The notes under the pieces were generated by a model, which did no database searches, was not told the DNA's origin, and worked only from the letters and a program-made list of their open reading frames with translations. Shown here piece by piece: positions 1 through 7,948 of a stretch of 43,511 nucleotides of DNA; the stretch's first letter is position 1, and every line of letters begins with the position of its first letter. The DNA lies in the NCBI GenBank assembly GCA_029561465.1, contig JAKQIZ010000144.1, positions 1 to 43,511 of the forward strand. The letters are read 5' to 3'. The position numbers were made by a program, and so were the translations under genes. The DNA comes from Deltaproteobacteria bacterium (GTDB lineage Bacteria; Desulfobacterota; Syntrophia; Syntrophales; UBA8958).

Positions 1-1
1 T

Positions 2-907
2 GCGTTCTTCGTCATCAAGGTGGAACAGGACATTCGTAAGTTTTCCCTCCGGATCATCCTGGGGGGAGTGGTGGGCATGATCGTTGGTCTTATCATAGCG
101 TTTCTTCTTGCCTATGGCCTAAATTTCGTAAGTAATATCAAACAGAATCAGGAGGTCGTACCGTGGATATACGCCCTCTTGACGGGAATCATGGGATACC
201 TCGGATTGGTTCTCGGATCGAAAAAAACGGAGGAATTGAATATATTCGGTTTCGGACAAACCAAGGAGCCGGATGAAGCCAGAATCCTGGATACCAGCGT
301 CATCATCGACGGCCGGATTGCCGACGTCTGTGAGACGGGCTTTATCGAAGGCACCCTCATGGTGCCGAGATTCGTTCTCGACGAGTTGCAGTACATCGCC
401 GACTCTTCCGACACACTGAAGCGTTCCCGGGGCCGGCGCGGGCTCGATATCCTGAACCGGATGCAGAAGATGGCCGGGATCACCGTGGAAGTGGGCGACC
501 AGGATTTTCCCAAAGTCAAGGGCGTGGACGCCAAACTGGTGGCGTTGGCGCGGAAGATCAATGCCAAGATAATCACCAACGATTTCAATCTCAATAAGGT
601 GGCGGAACTGCAGGGCATCAAGATCCTCAACGTCAATGAACTCGCCAACGCCCTGAAGCCGGTTGTGCTGCCGGGCGAAACCATGACGGTGAAGATCATC
701 AAGGAAGGCAAGGAGCCCGGACAGGGGGTGGCCTATTTGGATGACGGCACCATGATCATTGTCGATAATGCCCAGAAATTTCAGGGCGCCGTTGTAGATG
801 TGACGGTGACCAGCGTCCTCCAGACCACGGCGGGGCGTATGATCTTTTCGGAGATGAAGGCCCTGGCCGGGGACAAGAAACCCTTTTCCCTGTCGACGAA
901 GTCATGA
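2..907 (+). CDS. PIN/TRAM-domain membrane protein (YacL-like), 5' end outside window
   Basis: The visible part has two hydrophobic segments (about residues 17-43 and 54-70 of the visible chain), then a PIN nuclease-like domain with acidic residues in [15 protein letters not shown] and ITNDFN, and a C-terminal TRAM domain (about 225-290) that in this family binds RNA. The family is a membrane-anchored putative RNase or RNA-binding protein of uncertain substrate. A GTG codon at 20 could be read as a start, but the frame is open to the window edge and YacL-type proteins have further N-terminal membrane segments, so I take the gene as truncated by the window. It is followed by a strong terminator and then by ispD-ispF, a neighbourhood I associate with this family. 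Confidence 0.85.
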   Translation, partial: AFFVIKVEQDIRKFSLRIILGGVVGMIVGLIIAFLLAYGLNFVSNIKQNQEVVPWIYALLTGIMGYLGLVLGSKKTEELNIFGFGQTKEPDEARILDTSVIIDGRIADVCETGFIEGTLMVPRFVLDELQYIADSSDTLKRSRGRRGLDILNRMQKMAGITVEVGDQDFPKVKGVDAKLVALARKINAKIITNDFNLNKVAELQGIKILNVNELANALKPVVLPGETMTVKIIKEGKEPGQGVAYLDDGTMIIVDNAQKFQGAVVDVTVTSVLQTTAGRMIFSEMKALAGDKKPFSLSTKS

Positions 908-918
908 TCGTTTCCCAG

Positions 919-949
919 GCCCGGAGGACCTTGACCTCCGGGCTTTTTT
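919..949 (+). terminator. Rho-independent terminator after the PIN/TRAM gene
   Basis: A perfect 9-bp stem (GCCCGGAGG at 919-927, CCTCCGGGC at 935-943) encloses a 7-nt loop and is followed by six T residues. It lies 12 bases after the stop codon and separates the PIN/TRAM gene from ispD. Confidence 0.93.
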
Positions 950-1049
950 ATGTCTGATGCATGTGTACGCTCCCCGCGGCGGGGTCTCCGGGCGCACGAC
1001 TATTTCGGACTTTCGTTTTACCTGATTCGGGCATGGGGGGCTTAGGAAG

Positions 1050-1739
1050 GTGCAGGCCACGGCCATCATCCCCGCCGGCGGGAGCGGCCGGCGCATGGGC
1101 GGCACGGAAGCGAAGCAGTACCTGCTGCTTCAGGGGATTCCCCTGCTGGTCCATACCCTCCAGATGTTTCAGGAGGCGGCGGCGATCGGGGAGATAATCC
1201 TCGCCGTACCCGCCGCCGATGTGGATAGAATCCGGAGGGAAATACTGGAACCCTTCCGATTGACCAAAGTCCGGCGCGTGGTGGCGGGCGGGCGGCAAAG
1301 GCAGGATTCGGTCCATAACGGCATAGCGTCCTTGGCCGATGATTGCGAACTGGTCGTCATTCATGATGCCGCCCGGCCTTTTGTCACGCCGGACTTGATT
1401 GCCCGGGCCGTGGAAGGCGCGGCACGATTCGGCGCCGTCGCCGCGGGCATCCCGGCCAGGGATACCATCAAGTGTTGCGACGACGCGGGCCGGGTTGTCC
1501 GTACCCTGCCCCGGGAGCGGATCTGGATCGTGCAGACGCCCCAGGCCTTCCGCCGGGAGACTATTGTCGCCGCTCACCGGCAGGCCTGCCGGGACAATTT
1601 CACCGGGACCGACGACGCAGCCCTGGTGGAGCGTCTGGGCGTTGCGGTGCGGATGATCGTGGGCGCGTTCGAAAATATAAAGATTACCACCCCCGAAGAT
1701 CTGGTCTGGGCGGAACATATCTTGTCGGCGCGGCGATGA
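1050..1739 (+). CDS. ispD: 2-C-methyl-D-erythritol 4-phosphate cytidylyltransferase
   Basis: Third enzyme of the MEP isoprenoid pathway: it joins CTP and 2-C-methyl-D-erythritol 4-phosphate to CDP-methylerythritol in the cytosol. The 229-residue chain is a normal family length. It shows the nucleotide-binding PAGGSGRRMG near the N terminus, the following AKQY, and HDAARPFV in the middle, all IspD signatures. The GTG at 1050 is the only plausible start: the frame is closed by TGA at 1023 and no ATG lies between. AGGAAG sits immediately against the GTG, which is closer than a normal ribosome-binding site. ispF follows 139 bases downstream, so the two are probably co-transcribed. Confidence 0.95.
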   Translation: MQATAIIPAGGSGRRMGGTEAKQYLLLQGIPLLVHTLQMFQEAAAIGEIILAVPAADVDRIRREILEPFRLTKVRRVVAGGRQRQDSVHNGIASLADDCELVVIHDAARPFVTPDLIARAVEGAARFGAVAAGIPARDTIKCCDDAGRVVRTLPRERIWIVQTPQAFRRETIVAAHRQACRDNFTGTDDAALVERLGVAVRMIVGAFENIKITTPEDLVWAEHILSARR

Positions 1740-1775
1740 TTGGCTGTGGTAAGGATCTGGACGCCGCCGTGCCCC

Positions 1776-1830
1776 GGAGGTGGGGGGCGGCCAGCCGGCA
1801 TAGAGTTTTGCCGGGGTTGGGATAACCTCC
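1776..1830 (+). repeat. Nested inverted repeat between ispD and ispF
   Basis: The outer arms GGAGGT (1776-1781) and ACCTCC (1825-1830) enclose inner arms CCGGCA (1795-1800) and TGCCGG (1809-1814). No T-run follows, so it is not an intrinsic terminator. It could be an mRNA stem-loop in the ispD-ispF spacer. I do not recognise a riboswitch class. Confidence 0.4.
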
Positions 1831-1878
1831 GCCCGTAAGCGATGGGACCGCCGTTGAAGAACCCGGAGGAAAGTGAAA

Positions 1879-2394
1879 ATGACAGGCAGCGGTGAACGGG
1901 GAATAAAAACGGCCCGCGTGGGCATCGGTTATGACAGCCACCGCTGGTGCGACGGCCGTCCCCTTGTCCTGGGCGGGGTGGTGATTCCCCATTCCTGGGG
2001 ACTCTCCGGCCACTCCGACGCCGACGCCTTGATCCATGCCATCTGCGATGCCGTCCTCGGGGCTGTGGGCGCCGGGGATATCGGCGCCCATTTTCCAGAT
2101 ACCGATCCTGCTTACCGGGGGATCTCCAGCCTCGTCCTCCTGACCCGGGTAAGGGAGATTGCGACCGCCCGGGGATGCCGGGTGGTGAATGTGGATGCCA
2201 CGGTGATCATGGAGCGGCCGAAATTGCGCGCCCATATCGACGGAATGATCGCCAATATTGCCGCCGCCCTGGCCATGGATGACGCCGCGGTGAGCATCAA
2301 GGCCAAGACCAACGAGGGGATGGGCTTCGTAGGCCGGGGGGAAGGGGTCGCCGTTATGGCCGTGGCCCTGGTGGAGCCGGCCGTAGTGACCTGA
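1879..2394 (+). CDS. ispF: 2-C-methyl-D-erythritol 2,4-cyclodiphosphate synthase
   Basis: MEP-pathway enzyme that cyclises CDP-methylerythritol 2-phosphate with release of CMP; a zinc-dependent trimer in the cytosol. Visible motifs are GIGYDSHRW near the N terminus (metal-binding Asp and His), GHSDADAL (second metal-binding His), FPDTDP, and the C-terminal KTNEGMGFVGRGEG. The ATG at 1879 is preferred over the GTG at 1873 because GGAGGA at 1865-1870 is 8 bases from it. The product is then 171 residues, slightly long because of about 12 extra N-terminal residues. The stop is followed after 11 bases by a small coupled ORF leading into gltX. Confidence 0.95.
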   Translation: MTGSGERGIKTARVGIGYDSHRWCDGRPLVLGGVVIPHSWGLSGHSDADALIHAICDAVLGAVGAGDIGAHFPDTDPAYRGISSLVLLTRVREIATARGCRVVNVDATVIMERPKLRAHIDGMIANIAAALAMDDAAVSIKAKTNEGMGFVGRGEGVAVMAVALVEPAVVT

Positions 2395-2405
2395 GGAGGG
2401 CGGCG

Positions 2406-2504
2406 GTGGAGAATCTTCCCTTCATTATTGATGAGTATGACTATATGATTACGTGGATGGAAAAGACAAATTCACCCGAATCAGCCGCGGGCGCCGCTTC
2501 ATGA
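2406..2504 (+). CDS. 32-residue small ORF coupled to gltX
   Basis: The ORF begins with GTG, 5 bases after a strong ribosome-binding site (GGAGGG at 2395-2400), and ends with TGA overlapping the gltX ATG in an ATGA arrangement. The product is acidic and aromatic in its first half (NLPFIIDEYDYMITWMEK) and Ala/Ser-rich at the end. I recognise no family. gltX itself has no Shine-Dalgarno sequence before its ATG, so this ORF probably delivers ribosomes to gltX by termination-reinitiation, whether or not the peptide has a function of its own. Overlap and ribosome-binding site are read directly; the role is inference. Confidence 0.55.
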   Translation: MENLPFIIDEYDYMITWMEKTNSPESAAGAAS

Positions 2505-4051
2505 AGGATCTCCCTCCCCGCGTCCGCTTTGCCCCTTCTCCCACCGGGGATCTCCATGTGGGCAACGCCCGCACCGCCCTGTTCAACTGGCTTTTCGCCC
2601 GCCGTTACGGGGGGGTCCTGGTCCTGCGCATCGAGGATACGGATCAGGTCCGGACCTCCCGGGTGTTCGAGGAGCATCTCCTCGCCGACCTGGCCTGGCT
2701 GGGCATCGACTGGGACGAGGGTCCGGGGCGCGGGGGTCCCTGCGGACCCTACCATCAGAGTGAGCGACTGCCTCTTTATCGGGACGGCCTGGAAAGACTC
2801 GTCGCCGCCGGTATGGTTTATCCCTGTTTCTGTACCGACGAGGAGCTGGAGGCGGAGCGCCTCAGTCTTCTTTCGCGGAAACTGGCCCCGCGCTATTCGG
2901 GAAAGTGCCGGAGGCTCGACGATGATCAACGGCGACGGTTGGCGGAGTCGGGACGGCCGGCGGCCTGGCGTTTCCATGTCCCGCCGGGAAGCATCGCCTT
3001 CCGCGACCTGATCCGGGGGGAGATGCGCTTTGCCGGCGAGGCCCTGGGGGATTTCATCATCGTCCGTTCCAACGGCATCCCCGCCTATAATTTCGCCGTC
3101 GTGGTCGATGATCACCTGATGGGGATTACCCACGTGATCCGGGGTGAGGACCACCTTTCCAACACGGCCCTGCAGCTCCTTCTCTACCGGGCGCTGGGTT
3201 TCGAGCCGCCGCGATTCGCCCATCACGCCCTGATTCTTGGGCGGGACCGGGCCAAGCTCGGGAAGCGCCACGGCGCCACCGCCGTCCGGGAATTCCGGGA
3301 ACAGGGGGTGCTGCCGGAGGCCCTGGTGAATTATCTGGCCCTCCTGGGGTCCTCCTTCGAGGCGGGGCGGGAGTTTAGCCGGGTGGAGGAGACCATCGCC
3401 TCCTTTTCCCTGGACCGGGCCGGCAAGAGCGGCGCCGTCTTCGATGAGGACAAGCTGTGGTGGCTCAACAGCCTGTATATCAGGCAGGAAGCCCCGGAGA
3501 TTCTCGCTCGGCGCCTGCGACCCTTCGTCGCGGCGGCGGGTTACGGGGAGATTGGCACCTCTCGCCTCCACGGGATCATCGCAGCGGTCCGGGACAACCT
3601 CCATGACCTGACGGAAATAGGAGATTATTTGCGAATCTTCGACGACGACGCCTACGATTTATCCCCGGAGGCCCGGGCGATCATTGCCGATCCGGAGGCC
3701 CGGGAGGTGATCGCGTCCCTCCTTGACCTCCTTGACGGTCCCGTTGCCGACGTTCAGGGCGTTCAGGGCGATGGGGGCCCGGAGGCCCAAAGCCGCAACG
3801 CTGCGGCGTCCGCAACCGGTGCCGGGGAAGACGCCGGGATCGCCGGAGCCAACGATGAGGTGACGCCAAGCCTTTATCGAACCGTTATCGAGCTCCTGGC
3901 CGAGCGCACGGGCCGGCGGGGGAAAAAACTGTTCCTGCCCCTCCGCGCCGCCCTCACGGGCCGGACCAGAGGGCCGGAACTGGATCGCTGTTTCTCCGTC
4001 CTGGGCCGGGCATCGCTACGCCGCCGCCTGGAAAGGGCCCTGGCGGTCTGA
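2501..4051 (+). CDS. gltX: Glutamyl-tRNA synthetase
   Basis: Class I synthetase charging tRNA-Glu (or non-discriminating, since gatB is present at the other end of the window). The N-terminal FAPSPTGDLHVGNART carries the HIGH motif as HVGN, LRIEDTD follows, and the C-terminal anticodon-binding domain is recognisable. Start 2501 gives MKDLPPRVRFAPSPTG, the family's usual N terminus, and overlaps the preceding small ORF; an upstream GTG at 2453 is the alternative. Two oddities: the KLSKR form of the KMSKS loop reads KLGKRHGA, with Gly for Ser, and a stretch of about 44 residues (about 413-456, nt 3739-3868) rich in Gly, Ala, Gln and Glu interrupts the C-terminal domain. The product is 516 residues, somewhat longer than usual because of this insert. 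Confidence 0.93.
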   Translation: MKDLPPRVRFAPSPTGDLHVGNARTALFNWLFARRYGGVLVLRIEDTDQVRTSRVFEEHLLADLAWLGIDWDEGPGRGGPCGPYHQSERLPLYRDGLERLVAAGMVYPCFCTDEELEAERLSLLSRKLAPRYSGKCRRLDDDQRRRLAESGRPAAWRFHVPPGSIAFRDLIRGEMRFAGEALGDFIIVRSNGIPAYNFAVVVDDHLMGITHVIRGEDHLSNTALQLLLYRALGFEPPRFAHHALILGRDRAKLGKRHGATAVREFREQGVLPEALVNYLALLGSSFEAGREFSRVEETIASFSLDRAGKSGAVFDEDKLWWLNSLYIRQEAPEILARRLRPFVAAAGYGEIGTSRLHGIIAAVRDNLHDLTEIGDYLRIFDDDAYDLSPEARAIIADPEAREVIASLLDLLDGPVADVQGVQGDGGPEAQSRNAAASATGAGEDAGIAGANDEVTPSLYRTVIELLAERTGRRGKKLFLPLRAALTGRTRGPELDRCFSVLGRASLRRRLERALAV

Positions 4052-4197
4052 TCCGGGGGGGCCGGTATTGGCCCGTTTCGGGTGCCGGGCGGGTAAATCA
4101 GGCCGGGACGGGAGCGGTTTACAGCTCCGGCGCCGGCTTTGTCCGGGCCACGGAGGACAGGAGTGGCACCAATAAATCCGGGCCGTTATAAGACAGA

Positions 4198-5556
4198 ATG
4201 AAACTTAGGATTATTGAAGAATCGGTGCTGTTTGTCAGCATCCTGAAATGGATTGTGCTTGCGGCCGGTATCGGATTTGTCGTCGGCGTCTCCACCACGG
4301 TGTTTCTCAAAATCCTAGCGGCCGCCATAGCCTTCGCCCAGGATTTCCCGCGTTATTACCTTGCCCTGCCCCTGGGACTCTTCGCCAGTGTCCTGATCAT
4401 CAAGTACATGGCCCGGGAAGCCCAGGGCTACGGCACGGAAAAGGTGATCGAGGCGGTCCACAAAAACGGCGGGGCCATGCGGGCCGTGGTCATTCCCGCG
4501 AAGCTCTGCGCCACGGTAGTGACCATCGCCGCCGGTGGTTCCGCCGGACAGGTGGGACCCTGCGCCCAGATCGGCGGCGGGCTGGCCGCCGCCTTTGCCA
4601 ATGCCTTTCGCCTGGATGCCAATGACCGGAAAAAACTCGTGATCTGCGGCATCAGCGCCGGTTTTGCCGCCGTCCTCGGGGCGCCGGTAGCCGGCGCCGT
4701 CTTCGGATTGGAGGTCCTCTTCGTCGGGTCGCTTCTCTATGAAGTCCTCCTTCCCTCCTTCATCGCCGGGATCATCTCCTATCACACCGCCGCCGTCCTG
4801 GGGATCGATTATTTCCACTATCCCGTCCATTTACAGCCGGTTTTCACCGAGGTTTTCTTCCTCGAGATCATCGGCGCCGGCATCTTTTTCGGCCTCTGCG
4901 CCATCCTGGCCATCGAGTCCCTGCGGCTGACGCGAAGTCTCTTCGACAAGATTCCCGTCTGGCCGCCTCTCAAGGGGATTATCGGCGGGATTTTTCTCAT
5001 CGTGCTCGCCTTCCTGACGTCCTTCCGCTACCTCGGCCTGGGTATGGAAATCATCGCCGACTCCCTCCAGGGGGTAAAGGTGGCGGCCTCCGCCTTCGTC
5101 ATGAAAATCCTGTTTACCGCCGTGACCTTCGCCTCCGGGGGGAGCGGCGGGATCATCGCCCCCCTGATGGTCATCGGCGCCGCCGCCGGGGCCTTCTTCG
5201 CTGCTATGACGGGCCTTGATGCGGCCACCTTTGCCGCGGTGGGACTGGTGAGCGTTTTGGCTGGGGCGGCGAACACCCCCATCGCCATGAGCATCCTGGC
5301 CATCGAACTCTTCGGAAAGGGCATCGGCGCCTACGCCGCCATCGCCTGCGTCATCAGTTTCCTCATCACCGGGCATCGGAGCATCTTTCCCACCCAGGTC
5401 ATGGCGATGAAGAAATCTTCGTCCGTGGAAGTCGAACTCGGCCAGGAACTGGACAAGGTGCAGGCGCGCTACAAGTTTCGCGAAAAGAGCGTTATCGGTA
5501 CGGGAATTAAGATGACGAAAAGGATCAGGAAACCGGGAAACGGCCAGAAAGATTGA
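4198..5556 (+). CDS. ClC-family chloride channel or transporter
   Basis: Integral membrane protein of 452 residues with the many hydrophobic helices of the ClC fold. Family landmarks align by eye: GYGTEKV (77-83) at the GSGIPE selectivity position, GGSAGQVGPCAQIGGG at the GREGP position, GAPVAGAVFGLEVLF at helix H, GGSGGIIAPLMVIG at the second pore motif, and ANTPIAMSILAIELFG near the end. Both glutamates that define proton-coupled ClC exchangers are valine: V119 (external gate, E148 in E. coli ClC-ec1) and V173 (internal, E203). From family knowledge this favours passive chloride conduction over Cl-/H+ exchange. The ATG at 4198 has no clear ribosome-binding site. The gene converges with the L,D-transpeptidase gene. 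Confidence 0.88.
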   Translation: MKLRIIEESVLFVSILKWIVLAAGIGFVVGVSTTVFLKILAAAIAFAQDFPRYYLALPLGLFASVLIIKYMAREAQGYGTEKVIEAVHKNGGAMRAVVIPAKLCATVVTIAAGGSAGQVGPCAQIGGGLAAAFANAFRLDANDRKKLVICGISAGFAAVLGAPVAGAVFGLEVLFVGSLLYEVLLPSFIAGIISYHTAAVLGIDYFHYPVHLQPVFTEVFFLEIIGAGIFFGLCAILAIESLRLTRSLFDKIPVWPPLKGIIGGIFLIVLAFLTSFRYLGLGMEIIADSLQGVKVAASAFVMKILFTAVTFASGGSGGIIAPLMVIGAAAGAFFAAMTGLDAATFAAVGLVSVLAGAANTPIAMSILAIELFGKGIGAYAAIACVISFLITGHRSIFPTQVMAMKKSSSVEVELGQELDKVQARYKFREKSVIGTGIKMTKRIRKPGNGQKD

Positions 5557-5561
5557 TGCCC

Positions 5562-5593
5562 CGGAAATGGACACTGGCGGTGATCCATTTCCG
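5562..5593. repeat. Perfect 10-bp inverted repeat between convergent genes
   Basis: CGGAAATGGA (5562-5571) and TCCATTTCCG (5584-5593) form a perfect stem with a 12-nt loop, placed between the stops of the ClC and L,D-transpeptidase genes. There is no T-run on either side, so if it terminates transcription it does so weakly. It may protect the 3' ends of both messages. Confidence 0.55.
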
Positions 5594-5601
5594 TATCCGG
5601 A

Positions 5602-6555
5602 TCAGGGAAGTTTCCAGGTGGATCGGAGCCGCCGATAGGTGGTTTCCGGGAGTTGGATGAGAACGGGGAAGGCGGCCGGATCGAGCCAGCGGAGGATCAT
5701 TTCCATATTTTCCGGGGACATGGCCGTGCATCCCGCCGTGCCTCTATCGGGGCCTTGCCAAATATGGATGAAGATGCAGGAACCCCGGCCGGGGATGGGT
5801 GGGACGGCGTTGTGGTCCACGATGACGCCGAGGCGGTACTGCTGGTCGGGGCGATGCATTTCTTCACAACTTGACCAGTCGTCCTCGACGTTGTCTATAT
5901 GTACCAGTCGATTGTAATAGCGGGATGTGACGTCGTCTATGCACCTTAGGCTCGGCGTCGCTTCCTGGTACGGCATCTTTATCCACCGGCATTCTTCGAC
6001 CGGGGCGTATCCGAAGGCACCGCTCAGGCTGAAGATGCCCGCCGGGGCCCGACCGTCTCCCTCTCGTTTAACCGGGGCCCGATCGTTTGCCTTGCCATTT
6101 TCTGAGCCCCATCGATGCCCCTTCCCCGCCATCGGGGCGGACTCATTGTCTGTAAGTCGTTTTGAAGCTTCTTTCCGCGCGGAAAAGGATGTGGCCGCGC
6201 CTTCCGGATGCAGGCCCATACCCCAGCCCAGGCCGTTGCGGCCTACTGACACCGGGACCGCCCGGCCTACGGGCCGCCATTTGTCTTGCCGTAAAGATCT
6301 TTCGTAACGTTGCATTGTTCCCCGTAGCGAGAGCCAATCGGCGGTCTTGACGACTATGGCCTGTCGGGACGCCACCGCCGGGGCGGGGGCAGGACGGCCT
6401 TCGCCGCCGGGAGAGGCGCCGGGGTTTTTTGCGGGCTCAGTCGCCCAGGAAAAGGCGGAAAACATGACCGTAAGCGGTGCGGCTCCCCACGGTGTAAAAG
6501 TTAGCGACAGGATAAACAGCGTCAATAACAATAAAAGCTTCCGTGAACACATCAT
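5602..6555 (-). CDS. Secreted L,D-transpeptidase-like (YkuD-family) protein
   Basis: An N-terminal signal peptide (basic MCSRK then a long Leu/Ile/Phe stretch) is followed by a Pro/Ala-rich linker and a YkuD-like domain with VKREGDGRAPAGIF, IVDHN and a C-terminal block containing FIHIWQGP and GTAGCTAM. The latter supplies the conserved His and the nucleophilic Cys about 12 residues later. The usual SHGC reads TAGC. The family makes or trims 3-3 peptidoglycan crosslinks in the periplasm. About 45 low-complexity residues (nt about 6060-6205) sit just before the conserved VKREGDG. The start is taken as ATG 6555, with a TTG at 6573 as alternative. ampG upstream fits a cell-wall role. Confidence 0.8.
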   Translation of the reverse strand: MMCSRKLLLLLTLFILSLTFTPWGAAPLTVMFSAFSWATEPAKNPGASPGGEGRPAPAPAVASRQAIVVKTADWLSLRGTMQRYERSLRQDKWRPVGRAVPVSVGRNGLGWGMGLHPEGAATSFSARKEASKRLTDNESAPMAGKGHRWGSENGKANDRAPVKREGDGRAPAGIFSLSGAFGYAPVEECRWIKMPYQEATPSLRCIDDVTSRYYNRLVHIDNVEDDWSSCEEMHRPDQQYRLGVIVDHNAVPPIPGRGSCIFIHIWQGPDRGTAGCTAMSPENMEMILRWLDPAAFPVLIQLPETTYRRLRSTWKLP

Positions 6556-6616
6556 CAGGACCTGCCCCGGCAATGGGTCGGTCTATGTATGCGGACCGAT
6601 TAGCGCCGATGTTTTT

Positions 6617-6645
6617 TGCATATACTCCCGGTCGTTTCATGTCAA
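6617..6645 (-). promoter_or_regulatory. Putative sigma-70 promoter for the L,D-transpeptidase gene
   Basis: On the minus strand a perfect TTGACA (6645-6640) is followed after 17 bases by TATGCA (6622-6617), a weak -10 box. It lies in the 118-base gap between ampG and the L,D-transpeptidase start, suggesting that the latter can be transcribed independently of the operon. Confidence 0.45.
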
Positions 6646-6673
6646 GAAGGGGAGGGGCGTTCCCGGATTCCAT

Positions 6674-7936
6674 TCACGGTCCGGTTTCCAAGCCGCCCGC
6701 CCACTTGCGGTACCGGATCAGCAGCAGCAGGCCGGGGGCCGCCAGGGCGGTGCAGATGACGAAGAACCAGATCCAGCCCACGGCGACAACGAGGAAACCC
6801 GTCGGCGCCCCGGTGACATAACGGCTGACGGCCATGAGACTGCTCAGGAGGGCGTACTGGGTTGCCGTGAAGCGGGTGTTGCAGAGCCCCATGAGCAGCG
6901 CCGTATAGGCCGCCGTCCCCATGCCCCCGCAGATGTTCTCGATCCCGATGACCGTGCTTAAGGCCCAGAGCTGGCGGCCCGTGAACTCCAGGAGGACGAA
7001 GGAGATCGTGGAGACGCCCTGGAGGATGCCGAAGACCAGCAGCGACCGCCGCAGGTCCCATTTCGTCATCAGCGCCCCGCCCACGATGCCGCCCAGGATG
7101 GTGGCGGCCATGCCGAAACCCTTGAAGATCGTTCCCAATTCCGTCCGGGAAAATCCGATATGTTGGAGGATGTAGGGAGTGGTCATCTGGGCGGCGGCGA
7201 CGTCGCCGAGCTTGTAGATGATGACGAACAGCAGGATCTCCACCGCCCCAGGCCGCTTGAAAAACTCCACGAAAGGCTGCACGACCGCCTCCTGGAGACT
7301 TTGGGGCGGCGCCGCACCGTGCCGGAGGGGCCGCCCCGCCTCGGGATCGGGACAGAGGAAGGTGGCGGCAACGCCGACCAGCATGACCAAGCCCATGATG
7401 ACATAGACGCTCCGCCAGGAGATATGATCCGACATGATCAGGGCCAGGGCGCCGCTGACCAGAATGGCGAGACGGTAGCCCATGATCCAGATCCCGGCGC
7501 CGGGGCCCCGTTCTTCCGGGGCGAGGTATTCCGTCCGGTAGGCGTCCAGGACGATGTCCTGACTGGCGCTGAAGAAGGCCAGCGCGACGGCCCAGAAGGC
7601 GACGATCAACGGCTGGGAGGCGGGACTGAAAAAACCCATGGTGGCAATGGTGGCGATCAGGGCCCCCTGGGTGATGAGCATCCATCCCCGCCGCCGGCCC
7701 AGAAAGGGGGGAAGGAAGCGATCCAGCAGCGGCGACCAGAGAAATTTGAACGCGTAGGGGAGACCGACGAGAGAAAAGATCCCGATCGTCTTGATGTCCA
7801 CGCCCTCCGTGACCATCCACGCGGCGAGGGTGGAGCTGGTCAGGGCCAGGGGCATCCCCGAGGCAAAGCCCAGAACCAGCATGAGGAGCATCTTTTTGGT
7901 GAAATAGATCCGGAAGAGGGGGAATATGTATTTCAT
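6674..7936 (-). CDS. ampG: AmpG-type muropeptide permease (MFS)
   Basis: A 420-residue major facilitator protein with about 12 hydrophobic segments. The start of the chain (GFASGMPLALTSSTLAAW, then GVDIKTIGIFSLVGLPYAFK, then FLGRRRGWML) is typical of AmpG, which imports GlcNAc-anhydro-MurNAc peptides from the periplasm for peptidoglycan recycling. AGGGA precedes the ATG by about 6 bases. It starts 12 bases after the glutamine amidotransferase gene and lies upstream of an L,D-transpeptidase-like gene, which supports a cell-wall context. Substrate assignment is by family resemblance. Confidence 0.88.
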   Translation of the reverse strand: MKYIFPLFRIYFTKKMLLMLVLGFASGMPLALTSSTLAAWMVTEGVDIKTIGIFSLVGLPYAFKFLWSPLLDRFLPPFLGRRRGWMLITQGALIATIATMGFFSPASQPLIVAFWAVALAFFSASQDIVLDAYRTEYLAPEERGPGAGIWIMGYRLAILVSGALALIMSDHISWRSVYVIMGLVMLVGVAATFLCPDPEAGRPLRHGAAPPQSLQEAVVQPFVEFFKRPGAVEILLFVIIYKLGDVAAAQMTTPYILQHIGFSRTELGTIFKGFGMAATILGGIVGGALMTKWDLRRSLLVFGILQGVSTISFVLLEFTGRQLWALSTVIGIENICGGMGTAAYTALLMGLCNTRFTATQYALLSSLMAVSRYVTGAPTGFLVVAVGWIWFFVICTALAAPGLLLLIRYRKWAGGLETGP

Positions 7937-7948
7937 GATCGTCCCTGA

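Noticed and set aside
1736-1825. 29-residue ORF overlapping the ispD stop by ATGA
   Set aside because: It has no ribosome-binding site, and the DNA is better explained by the hairpin at 1776-1830.
948-1925. 325-codon minus-strand frame
   Set aside because: It is antisense to ispD and runs into ispF, with no recognisable motifs.
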